The notes: generated from the sequence alone by a model not told the origin. Positions 45,148-57,585 are shown, counted from the first letter of the stretch. The stretch is DNA of 64,000 nucleotides from Erinaceus europaeus (GCF_950295315.1 NC_080171.1:110828378-110892377); one strand, 5' to 3'. Translations and numbers: made by a program.

Positions 45148-45599
45148 GTATGAATTATTCATGCTCTTCTCTCAAACAGGGCATAAAGTATAAATTAAAA
45201 AGACAACATTTTAAGTAAAGAAACTAGCGCTGTATTTATTTTCCTAGCAAAAAATGAGCTGTATAGCTTAACTAGATGTGAAGAGAACGGTTTCATTGAC
45301 TGTTTCTGTTTTTATACTGTCTTCAGTGCTGCTCTGTAAGATTTTCTCCTTTTAAAAACTATTGTACCAGCCATATTCATGAAAGGTTACACCAGAGTTT
45401 TAAAGCTTTTATACAAGTATCTACATGCATGTCCCTTAGGGGAGTGTTACCACAGCCAGACCTTGGAGGGGGGTTACCAAGTTTCATACCACCTTTCTGT
45501 TGTTTCTCTGTAGCAGGACACTGATGAAGTAAGCGAGTGGGTAGTCTTAATTTTGCACTGAGAAGGAGTTGTTCTTTATGTCACTTACAGAGATGATGG

Positions 45600-45775
45600 G
45601 TGAGGGTGCTGGCGAAATAGCTCACTTGGATAGTGTGCTGCCTTTTTCATGTGCATGCCCCAATTCCGAGCCTGGCCCCACTGCATTGAAGGGCATTTGG
45701 CTCTGCGGTTTCTTTCACTCTGCCTTGCTGTCTGTGCTTATCAAAACAAAACAAACAAAACAAAACAAACTGTAG
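45600..45775 (+). mobile_element. SINE-G
   Basis: GGCGAAATAGCTCACTTGGATAG head and CAATTCCGAGCCTGGC B-box-like region, ending in (AAAAC)n. Confidence 0.65.
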
Positions 45776-46000
45776 GTGAGCGACTTCTTTGAGAAAACTC
45801 ATTTAAGAAAGAACCTTTTCAGTATTAATAATGAAATATTTCATCATTCACTAAGTCTGAAAATTCTGCCTATTTGTCTGATACTGAGAATGTGTACATA
45901 GTTCTACTAAGTGAAATTTTCTGTCAGAATGTCCACTCTATTTGAGGATGTCCAAGTTGAAACTTCTTTGTGTACAGATAATCCATAAAAATTATAAGGC

Positions 46001-46293
46001 TGGGGGTCGGGCAGTAGCGCAGTGGGTTAAGCGCACATGGTGCAAAGCACAAGGATCGGCTCAAGGATCCCGGTTCAAGCCCCCGGCTCCCCACCTGCAG
46101 GGGAGTTGCTTCACAGGCGGTGAAGCAGGTCTGCAGGTGTCTATCTTTCTCCCTCTCTGTCTTCCCCTCCTCTCTCCATTTCTCTCTGTCCTATCCAACA
46201 ATGACAGCATCAATAACAACAGCAATAATAACTACAACAACAATAAAAAAAAGGGCACCAAAAGGGAAAATAAGTAAATATAAAAAAATTAAA
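46001..46293 (+). mobile_element. SINE-A, well preserved
   Basis: Full head and core. The perfect 14-bp duplication AAAAATTATAAGGC lies at 45987-46000 and 46294-46307. Confidence 0.95.
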
Positions 46294-46867
46294 AAAATTA
46301 TAAGGCCATGTTGAACATGTCAGCCATGTTTTTATCTAAGTACATTATACTTGTATGTTTAATTGTATTATTTAAATATCAGTATTTGTCCTGTTTGGGA
46401 TATACAGGTAGACATTAAAATCAGATTATTCTGAAGCTGGGGATTACCTAGATCTGTGTGTCAGACTCACTATATTTTTCTGTATGTTGGCAGTCTATGA
46501 ATATGTTATCCTTGTATGTAAAATCTTCTAATATTTACATGGTCAGCTATGTCTGGTTGTTTCACAGTCACTAAGGAAAACATTATACATCCCCTCCAAA
46601 AAAAAAATGACCCAGCTGAAAAAAAATCAAATTACTGATCTGTAAAATAAAGTTTTACATATACAACTAAGATATAAATATTTACTGGTAATTGGGATGC
46701 AACTAATCCTAAAAAGGAAGTGACTGTCATTGAATTTTAGCTTCGTATAACACACTTTGGTCAGCCTGGAACCCAAGAATATGATCTTATTTGGCAAAAA
46801 ATGGTTTTTGTAGATGTAAGTAAGGGTCTTCAAATGAGATCATCCAGATTAAAAATAATTAAGTGTA

Positions 46868-46910
46868 CTCTGAACATGCCCTGTCTTGTCTGATCTCGAA
46901 AAATAAATAA
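46868..46910 (+). pseudogene. 5S rRNA-like fragment
   Basis: CTCTGAACATGCCCTGTCTTG followed by TCTGATCTCG matches the 5S rRNA region around its A box, about 32 of 43 positions by eye against the remembered sequence, with an 11-base perfect block. The rest of 5S is not recognisable. Confidence 0.55.
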
Positions 46911-47084
46911 TATTGTTATCCTAGGGCCATATTATAATCTGAATTATACTTGACATGTTTGTGCATTGCATAGCTTACCTTTTTCTAGTATTTTTGCTTT
47001 TAAGAAAGCAGTTACATTTTCTGTCCCAGCTATGGGATGCTACAGTGGTATAAAATAAAATTCTCCTTTATAAATACCTACTTA

Positions 47085-47308
47085 GGGGTCCTGGTGGTGC
47101 CGCACCTAGTTAAGCACTCACCTTACAGTGCACAAGGACCCATGTTCAAACCCTTGGTCCCCACCTGCAGGGGGAAAACTTCACGAGTGCTGAAGCAGGG
47201 CTGCAGGTGTCTCTCTGTCTCTTTCCCTGTCTTTATTCCCATTCCCCTCTCAATTTCTCTGTTTCTATCCAATAATAAACAAACAAAAAGATTAAAAACA
47301 AAAAAAAG
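47085..47308 (+). mobile_element. SINE-B
   Basis: Head GGGTCCTGGTGGTGCCGCACC, core, CAATAATAAAC tail. CCTACTTA flanks it on both sides. Confidence 0.88.
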
Positions 47309-47334
47309 AATCACCTACTTAAACAATACCACTC

Positions 47335-47515
47335 TTAACTGTATTTGTAGTCAGTGTAGTGGCTTTACTGCTCTAGACCAACTTTTCCAGATAGCAGGAG
47401 AGTGGAAAAGATATACGGAATGGAAGTTTTTCCCATGGTGTGGGAGTCGGATTCTAGCCTAGATCGTACTATAGCATAACAGATGTTCTTCTAGGTGAGC
47501 TATCCTGCCAGAATA
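47335..47515 (-). mobile_element. SINE-G
   Basis: GGCTTTACTGCTCTAGACC at the left and CTTCTAGGTGAGCTATCCTGCC at the right. Confidence 0.55.
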
Positions 47516-47764
47516 CAATGCCACTTTTAAAATACACTTACAACTAAATAAAACAAAGTCAGACATTTAGGAGGCTTTTGACAGCTTACAGAATTTCTTT
47601 AAATTTGCATAGAAAATGATGATAAGCCCTCTGACAATTGGTCTCTGTTTTATGCCTCTTCCACTGAAAGAGTTGGGGGTTTAGTCAAGAAAACTTATAA
47701 CTGAGATAACTTGATCGGGTATATATATTGCCACAAACAGAATGTCCGGATTTCATTTTCTTTT

Positions 47765-47942
47765 CCTTTAAATTTTTTTCTTATTATCTTTATTTATTTA
47801 TTGGGTAGAGACAGCCAGAAAGTGAGATGAAGGGGGAGGTAAAGAGGGAAGAGAGACAGAGAGACACCTGCAACAAAGTTTCACCACTTGTGAAACTTTT
47901 CTTCTGCAGGTGGGGACTGAGGGCTTGAACCCAGGTTTTCGG
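47765..47942 (-). mobile_element. SINE-B, truncated head
   Basis: TTATTATCTTTATTTATTTATTGGG to GGGCTTGAACCCAGG. Confidence 0.82.
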
Positions 47943-48065
47943 GTTTTTCAAATGCTGTTTGTAGTTGTTACTTTGTTTTTCTACTTTAAGATCCAGTTAA
48001 AGGCCAACGGTGCATTTGGTTAAGTTTTTTTTTTTCTTTTTCCTTAATTCTCGAAGTGTCTTAAA

Positions 48066-48262
48066 GGGTCTGGGAAGTGGTACATCCAATTGAGTGTACA
48101 TGTAACAGTGCACACGAACCTGGGTTCAAATACCCACTTGCAGGGGGAAAACTTCATGAGCAGTAAAGCAGGGCTTTAGATGTTTCTCTTTCTCTCTCCC
48201 TCTCTATCTCCTCCTCCCATCTCAGTTTCTCTCAATTCTACCAAACAAAAAAGAAAGAACAA
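48066..48262 (+). mobile_element. SINE-B, diverged
   Basis: Head GGGTCTGGGAAGTGGTACATCC and core AACTTCATGAGCAGTAAAGC; flanked by GAAGTGTCTT/GAAATGTCTT. Confidence 0.8.
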
Positions 48263-48429
48263 GAAATGTCTTCCATTTTAACTGAAGAACTTGGGGAAAG
48301 TATCTTAATGAGGTTCTCAGATTGGACTGAATTAGTTTCTCACATTTAGATTTAGGCTAAAAAAAATGTGCTAAGAATACTAAGTGGCCCATACTTTACA
48401 TTTCACTTGATGTGTTAATTACTTGGTTA

Positions 48430-48545
48430 AGAAGATGACCTCCATCCCCAGCACACCATGAGCCAGAGCTGATCAGTTGACTAGAAAGAAAGAGAGACAG
48501 CGAGCGAGAGAAAGAAAGGAAGAAAAGAAATGAAAGAAGGTGGAT
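48430..48545 (+). mobile_element. SINE-E, partial
   Basis: CCATCCCCAGCACACCATGAGCCAGAGCTGATCAG followed by a purine tail; the head is missing. Confidence 0.55.
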
Positions 48546-48749
48546 ATACTTTTAGTGTTCTATTTTTAGAAACTTCTCTGGAAAATAATCTTTAATGATT
48601 ATTACTGGCATCTGCCATTCCCCAGATTAAACAAGAAAGTAAGAAAATCAGAGCACTCCAGCTTCATGGTACCAGAACACTAGTCAAAAAACACTAGTTT
48701 TTTTGTTTGTTTGTTTGGTTTGTTCTTTTGTATTGTTTTATTTTATTTG

Positions 48750-48886
48750 TTTATTTGTTTTAACCAGGACACTGCTCAGCTCTGGTTTATGGTAATGCAG
48801 GGGGTTGAACCTAGGACTTTGGAGTCTCAGGAATGAGAATCTCTTTGCATAACCGTTATGCTATTGGCCCCTGCCCCTAGTATTGT
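48750..48886 (-). mobile_element. SINE-E
   Basis: AACCAGGACACTGCTCAGCTCTGG to GCATAACCGTTATGCTATTGGCCCC; CTAGT flanks it. Confidence 0.82.
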
Positions 48887-48889
48887 GTT

Positions 48890-50115
48890 TTGTGTATTTC
48901 TTTTCCCCAAAATGAGAGATTGGGGGCACCACTGCCCTTCACACTGTAAGCTGTTTAGCAGTAAGGCAACTGTTTGCTTTGGTGTTCAGGAGTTCTGTCT
49001 TCAGATCTATCTATGAAGTAATGATAGACATATAAATATGGTGTGTGTGTGATGACTTGTACACTGTAGTCAGTTTGGAAAATTTTGATGCAATAGTCAT
49101 AGCATTCATATTGGGATCAGAACTTACCGTTATTACTTTTGAGTATCGTTGACAGTGACTCATCTTTACCCTGTGAGAATGAAGTTGTTTTTCATAAATA
49201 GTAAAAGATCTTCCTTTCTGTGCCAATTTGATTAATAAGGTCATATTATTTCAGGAAGATGAAAAGCGTAACAGTAAAAATAAGTCTGCTTTCCTTCAAA
49301 GGCTTATACAATGTCCAGCATTCACCAGTGTTGTGAACCATAGACGCACTGTGCGTGTAGTTCATTTATCTGCACACCTTATATTTGCACACACTGGCAA
49401 GTCTCACTTCTTGGTACTTTAAAATGTAACTCAGTGGCCACTTCTTTATACTCGATTAGAGCATTTGGGAAGTTATTTGCTCACTTCTCACTGTGTGCAG
49501 GTCACTTTGCTCATTGCTGGAAGGAAATGTGTTTGTGTTTTTGTGTGGCCATGTGTGTCTATGAGACAAAGAGAGGAGGGAGGGGGGAGAGGGAGGACTG
49601 AGCCATCTTCCATTGGAATTGCTCAGCTGACATGTGGTGAGAAAGATTAATTGTGTGTGCAAAGATCATAACTTCCCTGTTAGAATCAAGTCCTTGGAAT
49701 TGAGTGGAAATGAAGCAATTTACAATGGAGAATCAAGAGTTTGGAAAGTAATTGTGTGTACTTTGTCAGCTACTAGCTTCTGTTTTTAAGACCTGCAAGG
49801 TGGAAAAGCCTCTTTTACTACTGTTCTCTGCCAAATACTGTTCTCAGCGTATTTGTTCAAGAAGCAGCAGACACTGGCTGAGCTGTGTGTGGTGAGTGTA
49901 CAGCCTGGGACAAACAAGGAAAGGTCACTGTTGCCATTCAGCTCATATTCCAGCTCCCGAGCAGCATACATGGCAGCTGGCAAATTGTGATTTAACAGTA
50001 GAAGGGCAGAGTGCTGAGGGAAATGGGAGGAACGGCAGAGAACCCCAGGAGAAGCAAATAGAAGACCCTTCACAATAGAAGATCAGAGGGAACCTTGTTT
50101 CTGTTTTTAATTAAT
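48890..50115. other. AUH intron, nothing recognised
   Basis: 1.2 kb without recent SINEs. A G-rich GGGAGGGGGGAGAGGG stretch lies near 49578. Confidence 0.5.
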
Positions 50116-50119
50116 GATT

Positions 50120-50240
50120 TTTTTTCATTTTTACCTGTGATTAATAGTGGGATACAAGATTATAAGATTACAGTGTATAATTCCACACCTCCTCCACCAT
50201 TAACTGTCCTCACCCAGTGGGAGCCTTATGGAAAAATGCC
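50120..50240 (-). mobile_element. L1 3'-end fragment, diverged
   Basis: GATACAAGATTATAAGATTACAG and ATAATTCCACACC weakly match the GGATAAGAGGGG tail. Confidence 0.4.
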
Positions 50241-51746
50241 AGGTTTAGGGAGTTAAGATGAGGCAGTTCATTGCACAGGTAGAGGGGGGACGTGTTTCAG
50301 ACTGGCAGACACAAGTTCAGAGACTTAGATGGGAACTTACCTGGAACATTCACGTCGCCACTACAGCTGCCGATGCAGACAGGAGGTAGGAAGCACTAGG
50401 ATTACCATCAGAGAAGCAGTGAGGGAGAAGGGCCACAGCAGGTGACCAGGAGAGGCTTGATGTAATCTCAGACTTGTAAAGCTTGATCTGAAAAATTGTC
50501 TAGTCGTTGAACCAAGGGTAGGCAAGAGCACAGTAGAGAGAGAGAATAACTATTCCTTGTAGGGGTCTGTCCAAGTAAAGAGTGGTAGGGTTTGGGCTGG
50601 GATGGTGGGAGCTGATATAGTCAATGTGATTTGGACTCTGGAAAGTCTCCTGATCAGATGAGGAATGAATTAAGTATGTGTGTGTGTGGGGGGGGGGGCA
50701 GAATAGTTTTAAGTATTCTCACTGTGTAACTAGAAAGATCTCTTCAACTGAGTTCTGGAAAGCTATGAAAAGAGCAGGCTTGGCAGGGACAATGGTGAAT
50801 ACTGTTTTTGGACATGTTTGGTTAAAATTAATCATTAAATATCCAATTGCAGTTTTAGAGTGGTGCTTGGGCTGAAAATAAAAATGTAGATTTATGTTCC
50901 CCCTGGTACCCAGTTGATCTTAAAAGACTCAAAAATATACTAGCTCAGACAGAACTCTAGAGATTTTTCTCTAGTTCAAAATTAATAAACTGGGGATTGA
51001 ATTTCCTGGTAGATAGTAGTGTCAACTAGGACCTCAAAACAAAAATTCCCAGGGAGAAGTCTTTTTTTCACTCAGAAGAGTTAACCTCAAGAAGCTGGGG
51101 ACAAATCAATACTGCTTCTCTTTGTCTCTCTGTCATTTGTCCTTAAACACAGTCGGAGTTGGAGTTGTTGTATGTATAAGACAGAGCAAAGTAGATATAA
51201 TGACAATACTCAGACTGATAGACCAAAAAGGGAGAACCTTAGGGAACCAGAAAGTACCAGAAAGATAACAAAGAGTAAGGGGCTTAAGAAGCTGTTTCAT
51301 AGAGTTATGATTCCTAGATTCACTGTCAAACTGTATATGTGTTTCTTTGTAGCATAATAGCAGTTCAAACACTTATGAGATGTGAACCAGAAGATGAACC
51401 ACTGCCCAGATCCAGATTGGTCAAAAAGACCTCAAAAAACATACACAGAGATGACAGTTCACAGTAGTCTGATTAGAATGTCCAGGCAGAATATAATGAC
51501 CAAGTTGGCTGAATACTAAAAAGAAAAATGTCCAGGTCAAAATTATGATATGAAAAACTGAGAAATTTCAACTTGCGTAAGAGGTGAATGAATATCAGTA
51601 CGTACCAACCAAGATGACAAAGATTTTGGAATTATCTGATGAATTTAAAGCAGTTTTTATTTATTTATTTAAAAAAAATACTCTTGAGAAATAAATATGG
51701 ATTCTTTGAGTTATTTTCTCTTTACCTTGATGAGAGAGAAATTCTT

Positions 51747-52120
51747 TAATTTTATTTATTTATTTGTTCCCTTTTGTTACCCTTGTTTATCATTGTTGTT
51801 GTTACTAGTGTTATTGTTGTTGGATTGAACAGAGAGAAATCGAGAGAGGAAGGAAGACAGAGAGGGAGAGAGAAAGATAGACACCTGCAGACCTGTTTCA
51901 CCATTTTTGAAGTGACACCCCTCCCCCCGCAGGTGTGGAACCAGGGCCGCTACCACCCGGTGCCCAAGAATTTTTTTTGATTTATTTAAATTTATTTATT
52001 TTTTACCAGAGCACTGCTCAGCTCTGGCTTATGGTGGTGCAGGGGATTGAACCTAGGACTTTGGAGCCTCAGGCATGAGAGTCTGTTTGCATAACCATTA
52101 TGCTATCTACCCCTGCCCAA
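51747..52120 (-). mobile_element. SINE-A (truncated) followed by SINE-E
   Basis: SINE-A occupies 51747-51965 and SINE-E 51966-52116, both minus. The outer duplication GAGAGAGAAATTCTT is perfect (51732-51746, 52121-52135). GCCCAAGA around the SINE-E suggests it inserted second. Confidence 0.85.
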
Positions 52121-52306
52121 GAGAGAGAAATTCTTATCCCAGACTTCTAGAGATGACAAAACACTTCTCTGCTGCTCCTAGGTAGATGTAATCAATACGG
52201 GTTTCTGTCTTTCAGATAATCACAGCATAGGGAAGAACACCAAGTGCTTTGCAGGAAATACACAGAAGTTGAACTTAGTTAAAAAAAAGAACATAACTAG
52301 CCAGAC

Positions 52307-52531
52307 TGAACTGTAGTGACCTATGGGGTATTTCTGAAAGGTTTGTCATTGTGTCACTAGAGCCTCAGAGGGGAAAAAGACAGTTCAATAAACAGTGGTT
52401 CAGAAGAAAAAAAAAGCTATCTGAGAGTAAAGATTGAAAATTTTGCAAATCCGACCAAACATAAGCATAAGAATTTAAAAGCATGCACAAAAGGCTCATG
52501 AAAGTCAGAGGGAAACAATACATTATGTAGA
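52307..52531. repeat. Direct repeat, copy 1
   Basis: Starts TGAACTGTAGTGACCTATGG and ends CATTATGTAGA; a second copy lies at 52923-53151, roughly 93 per cent alike by eye. Confidence 0.9.
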
Positions 52532-52922
52532 TACAGATTTATTATGACTTCTGGGGGATGAGTAGGAGCTGTGTCTAATCTTGATGAGGAGGGTGGTTTG
52601 CCTCAAGAACTTATTCTGGGGAGCAAAAGTGTAGACAGTCGTTTGTGACTCTAGATGTTAGGCAACATGTGGTTATTATCAGACCATCATTTAAAACTTA
52701 ACACCACATGAATAAATGGAAATATAGAAAATATGCAGGGAAAAAGTACCCACAAATAGAAACTTTTAGGACTGGAAATTATCATAGCTAAAGTAAAACG
52801 CATACTGAGTGGGCTGAATTGCGGAACACAGATGACATAATAAAATAAATGAACTTGAAGTTGATTTAATAACAATTTTTTTTCTTAGTGTGCATAACAG
52901 AGAAAAAGAAAGACTGAATAAT

Positions 52923-53151
52923 TGAACTGTAGTGACCTATGGGGTATTTCTGAAAGGTTTGTCATTGTGTCACTAGAGCCTCAGAGGGGAAAAAGATAGT
53001 TCAATAAACAGTGGTTCAGAAGAAAAAAAAAAAAAAGCTATTTGAGAGTAAAGACTGAAACCTTGCAAATCCAATCAAACATAAGCATAAGAATTTAAAA
53101 GGATGCACAAAAGGCTCATGAAGGTCAGAGGGAAATAATACATTATGTAGA
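52923..53151. repeat. Direct repeat, copy 2
   Basis: Second copy of 52307-52531, in the same orientation, with a longer A-run. The 391 bp between them are not duplicated. Confidence 0.9.
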
Positions 53152-53197
53152 GGAGAATAGTGATTTGATGGCAGAATAAGTCATCAGAAAGTACAAA

Positions 53198-53481
53198 GCC
53201 GGTCAGGCAGAAGCACAGTGGGTTAAGCGCACGTGGCACAAAGCACAAGGACCAGTGTAAGGATCCTGGTTCGAGCCCCCGGCTTCCCACCTGCAGGGGA
53301 GTCACTTCACAGGCGGTGAAGCAGGTCTGCAGGTGTCTATCTTTCTCTCCCCCTCTCTGTCTTCCCCTCCTCTCTCCATTTCTCTCTGTCCTATCCAACT
53401 ACAATGACATCAATAACAACAATAATAACTACAACAATAAAACAGGGCAACAAAAGGGAAAATAAATAAATATTAAAAAAA
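53198..53481 (+). mobile_element. SINE-A
   Basis: Full copy. The duplication AAAGTACAAA lies at 53188-53197 and 53482-53491. Confidence 0.92.
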
Positions 53482-53621
53482 AAAGTACAAATCCCAGGCA
53501 TAAGTGAATGATACTTCTAGAATGCTGTAAGGTAAGAACTGGAACTCTATTTCTAGAGAAAATACTCTTAAAAGTGAAGGTAGACAAGGACATTCTCAGA
53601 CTTAAGGAAACTGTGGGTGGC

Positions 53622-53742
53622 GAGGGTAGATAGCATAATGGTTATGCAAAAAGAGTCTCATGCCTGAGACTCAGGAGTCCCAGGTTCAGTCCTCTGCACC
53701 ACCATTATCCAGAGCTGATCAGTGCATTGGTTTAAGAAAAAA
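53622..53742 (+). mobile_element. SINE-E
   Basis: GGGTAGATAGCATAATGGTTATGC head and GGTTCAGTCCTCTGCACC B-box region, followed by A-rich tail. Confidence 0.85.
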
Positions 53743-53789
53743 AAAAAAAGAAAAGAATAAAACAGAAAAAAAAAACAAACCACAAACAG

Positions 53790-54425
53790 ATTTTTATCCA
53801 GGTGACTGGATAAAAAAAAGTTACGGGATATATACTCAGTGGAGTATTACTTGGCAATAAAAATGCTATTGTCCCCTTTGGGATAAAGTGGGAGAGTTGG
53901 AGATTATGCTCAGTGAAGCAAGTAAGAAGGTGAAGGACAACGACAGAATGGCTTCACTCGTGTGGAATATAGAGAACTGAATATCTGAATGTGGGAGGGA
54001 AAAAAGTCACCCTAGAAGACTTTGGAAGAACTCTTAATGGTTATCTGTGGGGGTGGGGGTGGGGATGGGGACGACGGGACAAAGAGCTTTGCTGATGGGA
54101 GTGGTGAGGAAAAATAAAAAATATGGGGGACGCGTGGAGGGAGGGACATGTGGGGGCACACGGGGTTAAGCACACACAGGGTTCTAACGCCGCCTTCTCC
54201 CCATCTGCAGCAGGAATGCTTCACTAGCAGTGAGGCAAGGTCTGCAGATGTCTATATTTCTCTCCCCCTCTCCATTTCTCTCTGTCCTGTCAGATAAATA
54301 AAAAAAGGGAGGGGGCTATGGGAGTGGTGGAATTTGTAGTGTCTGCACCAAGCCTCAATGATAACTCTGGAGGGAAAAAAACAACAACTGTAAACCATTA
54401 ACCCCTCAATTAAAAAAAAAAAAAG
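53790..54425 (+). mobile_element. L1 3' end with SINE-C insertion
   Basis: GGGATATATACTCAGTGGAGTATTAC, TATGCTCAGTGAAGCAAGTAAG and CTGTAAACCATTAACCCCTCAATT. A SINE-C lies at 54125-54385. Confidence 0.7.
54125..54385 (+). mobile_element. SINE-C
   Basis: GGGGGCACACGGGGTTAAG head, CACTAGCAGTGAGGC core, extension GGGAGTGGTGGAATTTGTAG. Confidence 0.8.
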
Positions 54426-55620
54426 TTCAGATACTGAAAAAAAAAAGGAAAAGAGAGAAAGGAAATGACCCTCTTCAGGGGAAAAATAAGTAAAGCTGTG
54501 AGTTTATTAACCATAGACCCACTGTGTTATCTGTGAAGGATAGAAGTTACGTTCCATGGAACATCACAATTAAATAATAGACTCACGCACGTATTTGACA
54601 AAGTTTACGAACAATTCCCTGAAAGTGCAATTTGGGGAAAATTAATAACCATTTGCTAAAGGTTTAAGCATACTCACCTAAAACTTGTAATCTACAAAAT
54701 TTGACTTAGAATAGCTTAAACATTTAAATATGAAATGTCAACCTGTACAAATATTTAAAATTTCATGAAGCCAAAGAAAAAAAAATATATTTATATATTT
54801 GTTCCCAGAGTATAGACCCTGGAAGCTGGTTCCCTGGTAGGGAATAGAATAGTGTTATTGAGTGTGAATTACCACCCCTGGAACGGTTAAAATGAAATGA
54901 ACTTCAGTGAGTAGATATACCAAGTGAACTGGAGAATTACTACAATAGGACTGTCCTAACTGTATTTGTTGGTTAAAATTAAGTTTTATTTCTTTTATGT
55001 CCAAAATTATGTAGTAAAACTGAATTAGTAGATTTTATTTTATGTGCTTTAGCTTCCTTACAACCACTGTTAGTTTGTATTTGCTCTCATCTTTAAAAAA
55101 AATGATAATAGCTAGTAAGTCGGTATTTTAAGAAACCATGTTTTTAATTTTGTGAACAGCATGTTGTTTTCCTATAGTCGAACTGTCGTCAAGATAGCCT
55201 TATTTGCATTTTAATATTGTCTAGTGTTATTTAAATACCAAGTTAAATAGCTGGTTTCAAAAATCACTGGAAGTCATGTGGAAAGCAGATGTCTGAGAGC
55301 AACTAAATGCAATATGTAATAAGTTGATAAGGGAAGGTAAATGAATTCTGCAAGTGTCAATTAGAAAGAGTGACATTTTCTTTTTAAAACAAGACTGGCT
55401 TTGTTTTTCACAGCGGACCCATTTTGGTGACTATTTTTGAATCTTCAGCGTATGTGATAAACAAAACAATTTAGACTTGTTTACAGAATTTACTCAAGAG
55501 CATCTCCCCAGCTTATAGTCTCCATACCTAGCCATGGAATGACAGTAGGTCTTTCATTTGGAGCAAGTGTTAAGATGAATCTCCTTGCTTTCATACTAAA
55601 TTCAGTTATCCACTCTGCAG
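54426..55620. other. AUH intron, nothing recognised
   Basis: About 1.2 kb, AT-rich, no recent repeat or exon. Confidence 0.5.
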
Positions 55621-55624
55621 TGAT

Positions 55625-55825
55625 GAGCACCAAGCAGAGTCAGGGCTCTGGGTTAACTCTCTTGACTTGGAGCCTCAGTAAACTCTGTCTCTTTAGGCAA
55701 ATTGTTTCTTTACTTTATACCTTCGTTTCTTCCTTTGTAAAACGATGCTAGTAATATCTGCACCACAGGGCCTTTGTGGAAATTGATGAGGTTAATACAT
55801 GTGCTTATCAGAGTACTTGGACAGA
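55625..55825 (+). mobile_element. MIR SINE, old
   Basis: TTGGAGCCTCAGTAAACTCTG, CTTCCTTTGTAAAACGATGCTAGTAATATC and CATGTGCTTATCAGAGTACTTGG follow the MIR order as remembered. Confidence 0.7.
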
Positions 55826-56171
55826 ATTTACTATTCTTATTGCTGTATTTCTCCCCCCCCCCCCGTTCCTCTTCCCCAACCTTCCTCCTCCTCTCTGGTA
55901 CAAATTGTATAATAAATTGTAGATATGTTAGCATATAATTTGATATACTAAATTTGACTCACTCACACTTGTAAAACCATAGCCACAGTATGTTAATGAA
56001 TATATTCAACACCTCACAATATTTTTTAGGCAACTCCTGAACCATTTTCTGCTGCTGTTGATTAGTTTTCCTTTCCTAGAATTTTACTTAAAAATGTCAC
56101 CATATACTACGTGCTCTTCTCTTTGCCCTTCTTCTTTCAGTATAAGTAGCACTACGAATCCACTGCTCCTG

Positions 56172-56446
56172 CGTTATTTTTTTTTTAATATTTATTTTCC
56201 CTTATGTTGCCCTTGTTTTTTTATTGTTGTTGTTATTGATGTCATCATTGTTAGATAGGACAGAGAGAAATGGAGAGAGGAGGGGAAGACGGGGAGAAAA
56301 AGATAAGACACCTGCGGACCTGCTTCACTGCCTGTGAAGTGACTCCCCTGCAGGTGGGGAGCCAGGGGCTCGAATCAAGATCCTTACACCAGTCCTTGTG
56401 CTTTGCCTCCTACGCTTAACCCGCTGTGCTACCGCCTGACTCCCTC
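56172..56446 (-). mobile_element. SINE-A
   Basis: Full minus copy (TATTTATTTTCCCTTATGTTGCCC to GCTACCGCCTGACTCCC). Confidence 0.92.
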
Positions 56447-56454
56447 TGCGGTCC

Positions 56455-56683
56455 TTTTTTTTTTTTTAATTATTTACTTTTTCGGATGAGACAAAGAGAA
56501 ATTGAGAGAGGAGAGGAAGATAGGGAGAGAGAAAGACACAGACCTGCTTCACCGATTGTGAAGCGACCTCTCCCCCCTGCAGGTGGGGAGCTGGGGGCTC
56601 GAACCAGTATCCTTGCACAGGCCCTTGAGCTTCATACTGTGTGTGTTTAACCCAGTGCACCGCTGTCCGGCCCCTGTTTGATT
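56455..56683 (-). mobile_element. SINE-C lacking the extension
   Basis: T-run, TTACTTTTTCGGATGAG, core and head complement GCACCGCTGTCCGGCCCC. Confidence 0.85.
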
Positions 56684-56719
56684 TTTATTTTTCCTTGTAA
56701 TGAGAGTTTTCAAAGTTAA

Positions 56720-57285
56720 TTATTTTTTGCCTCCTTGGTTATCGCTGAGGCTCGGTGCCTGCACTGTGAATCCATTGCTGGAAGCCTTTTTTTTTCATTT
56801 TGTTGCTGTTGTTGGATAAGACAAAGAGAAATCAGGGAGCTGGGCGGTAGGTAGTGCATTGGGTTTAAGCGCATGTGGAGCAAAGCTCAAGGACTGGCGT
56901 AAGGATCCGGGCTTGAGCCCCTGGCTCCCCACCTGCAGGGGAGTCGCTTCACAGGCATTGAAGCATGTCTGCAAGTGTCTGTCTTTCTCTCCCCAATCTG
57001 TCTTCCCCTCCTCTCTCCATTTCTCTCTGTCCTAACAATGATGACATCAGTAACAACAACAATAATAACTACAACAATAATAAAAAAACAAGGTCAACAA
57101 AAGGGAAAATAAACAAATATTTAAAAAAAAAGAAATCGAGAGAGGAGGGAAAGAGAGAGGGGGAGAGAAAGATAGACATCTGGAGACCGGCTTCACCACT
57201 GGTGAGGAGCTGGGGGCTGGAACCCGGATCCTTGTGCTTCGCACCTCGTGTGCTTAACCTATAGCGCTACTTCCAGGCCCCCAGA
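56720..57285 (-). mobile_element. SINE-C split by SINE-A
   Basis: Parts 56720-56833 (extension complement GGTTATCGCTGAGGCTCGGTGCC) and 57130-57285 (core, head complement) are one element. Confidence 0.85.
56835..57128 (+). mobile_element. SINE-A nested in SINE-C
   Basis: Full + copy, opposite to its host. AGAAATC flanks it on both sides. Confidence 0.88.
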
Positions 57286-57419
57286 AGTTAATTTCTTTTA
57301 ATTGCTGATTAGTATTACTATTGTATATATGGATATGTTATAGTTTATCAGTTTGTGTATGGACAGGCATTTGACTTGCTTTTTTTAAAAATTGACAAAT
57401 GTTGATATGTACATTAGTT

Positions 57420-57585
57420 AATTGTCTTTAAATGGAGATAAAGAGGAAAAGACAGAGAGAAAGAGAAGACACCCCAGCACTAACACCCTTGTGTGTGTGG
57501 GGGGGGTAGGGAACTGGTTTAAACCCAAGTGACATGCAGAGCAAAGCAGCCACCTCCCAGGTGAAAGTACTTGCCGACCCCATGC
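57420..57585 (-). mobile_element. SINE-G
   Basis: Purine body AAGAGGAAAAGACAGAGAG at the left, CCTCCCAGGTGAAAGTACTTGCC at the right. Confidence 0.55.

Larger units (their letters stand above)
50880..53620 (+). mobile_element. Degraded sense L1, 5'/ORF1 region, with later insertions
   Basis: Short matches to L1 5' and ORF1-like sequence as remembered: GAATTATCTGATGAATTTAAAGCAG, CATTGTGTCACTAGAGCCTCAGAGG and AAGTGAAGGTAGACAAGGACATTCTCAG. Frames are broken throughout. Confidence 0.5.
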
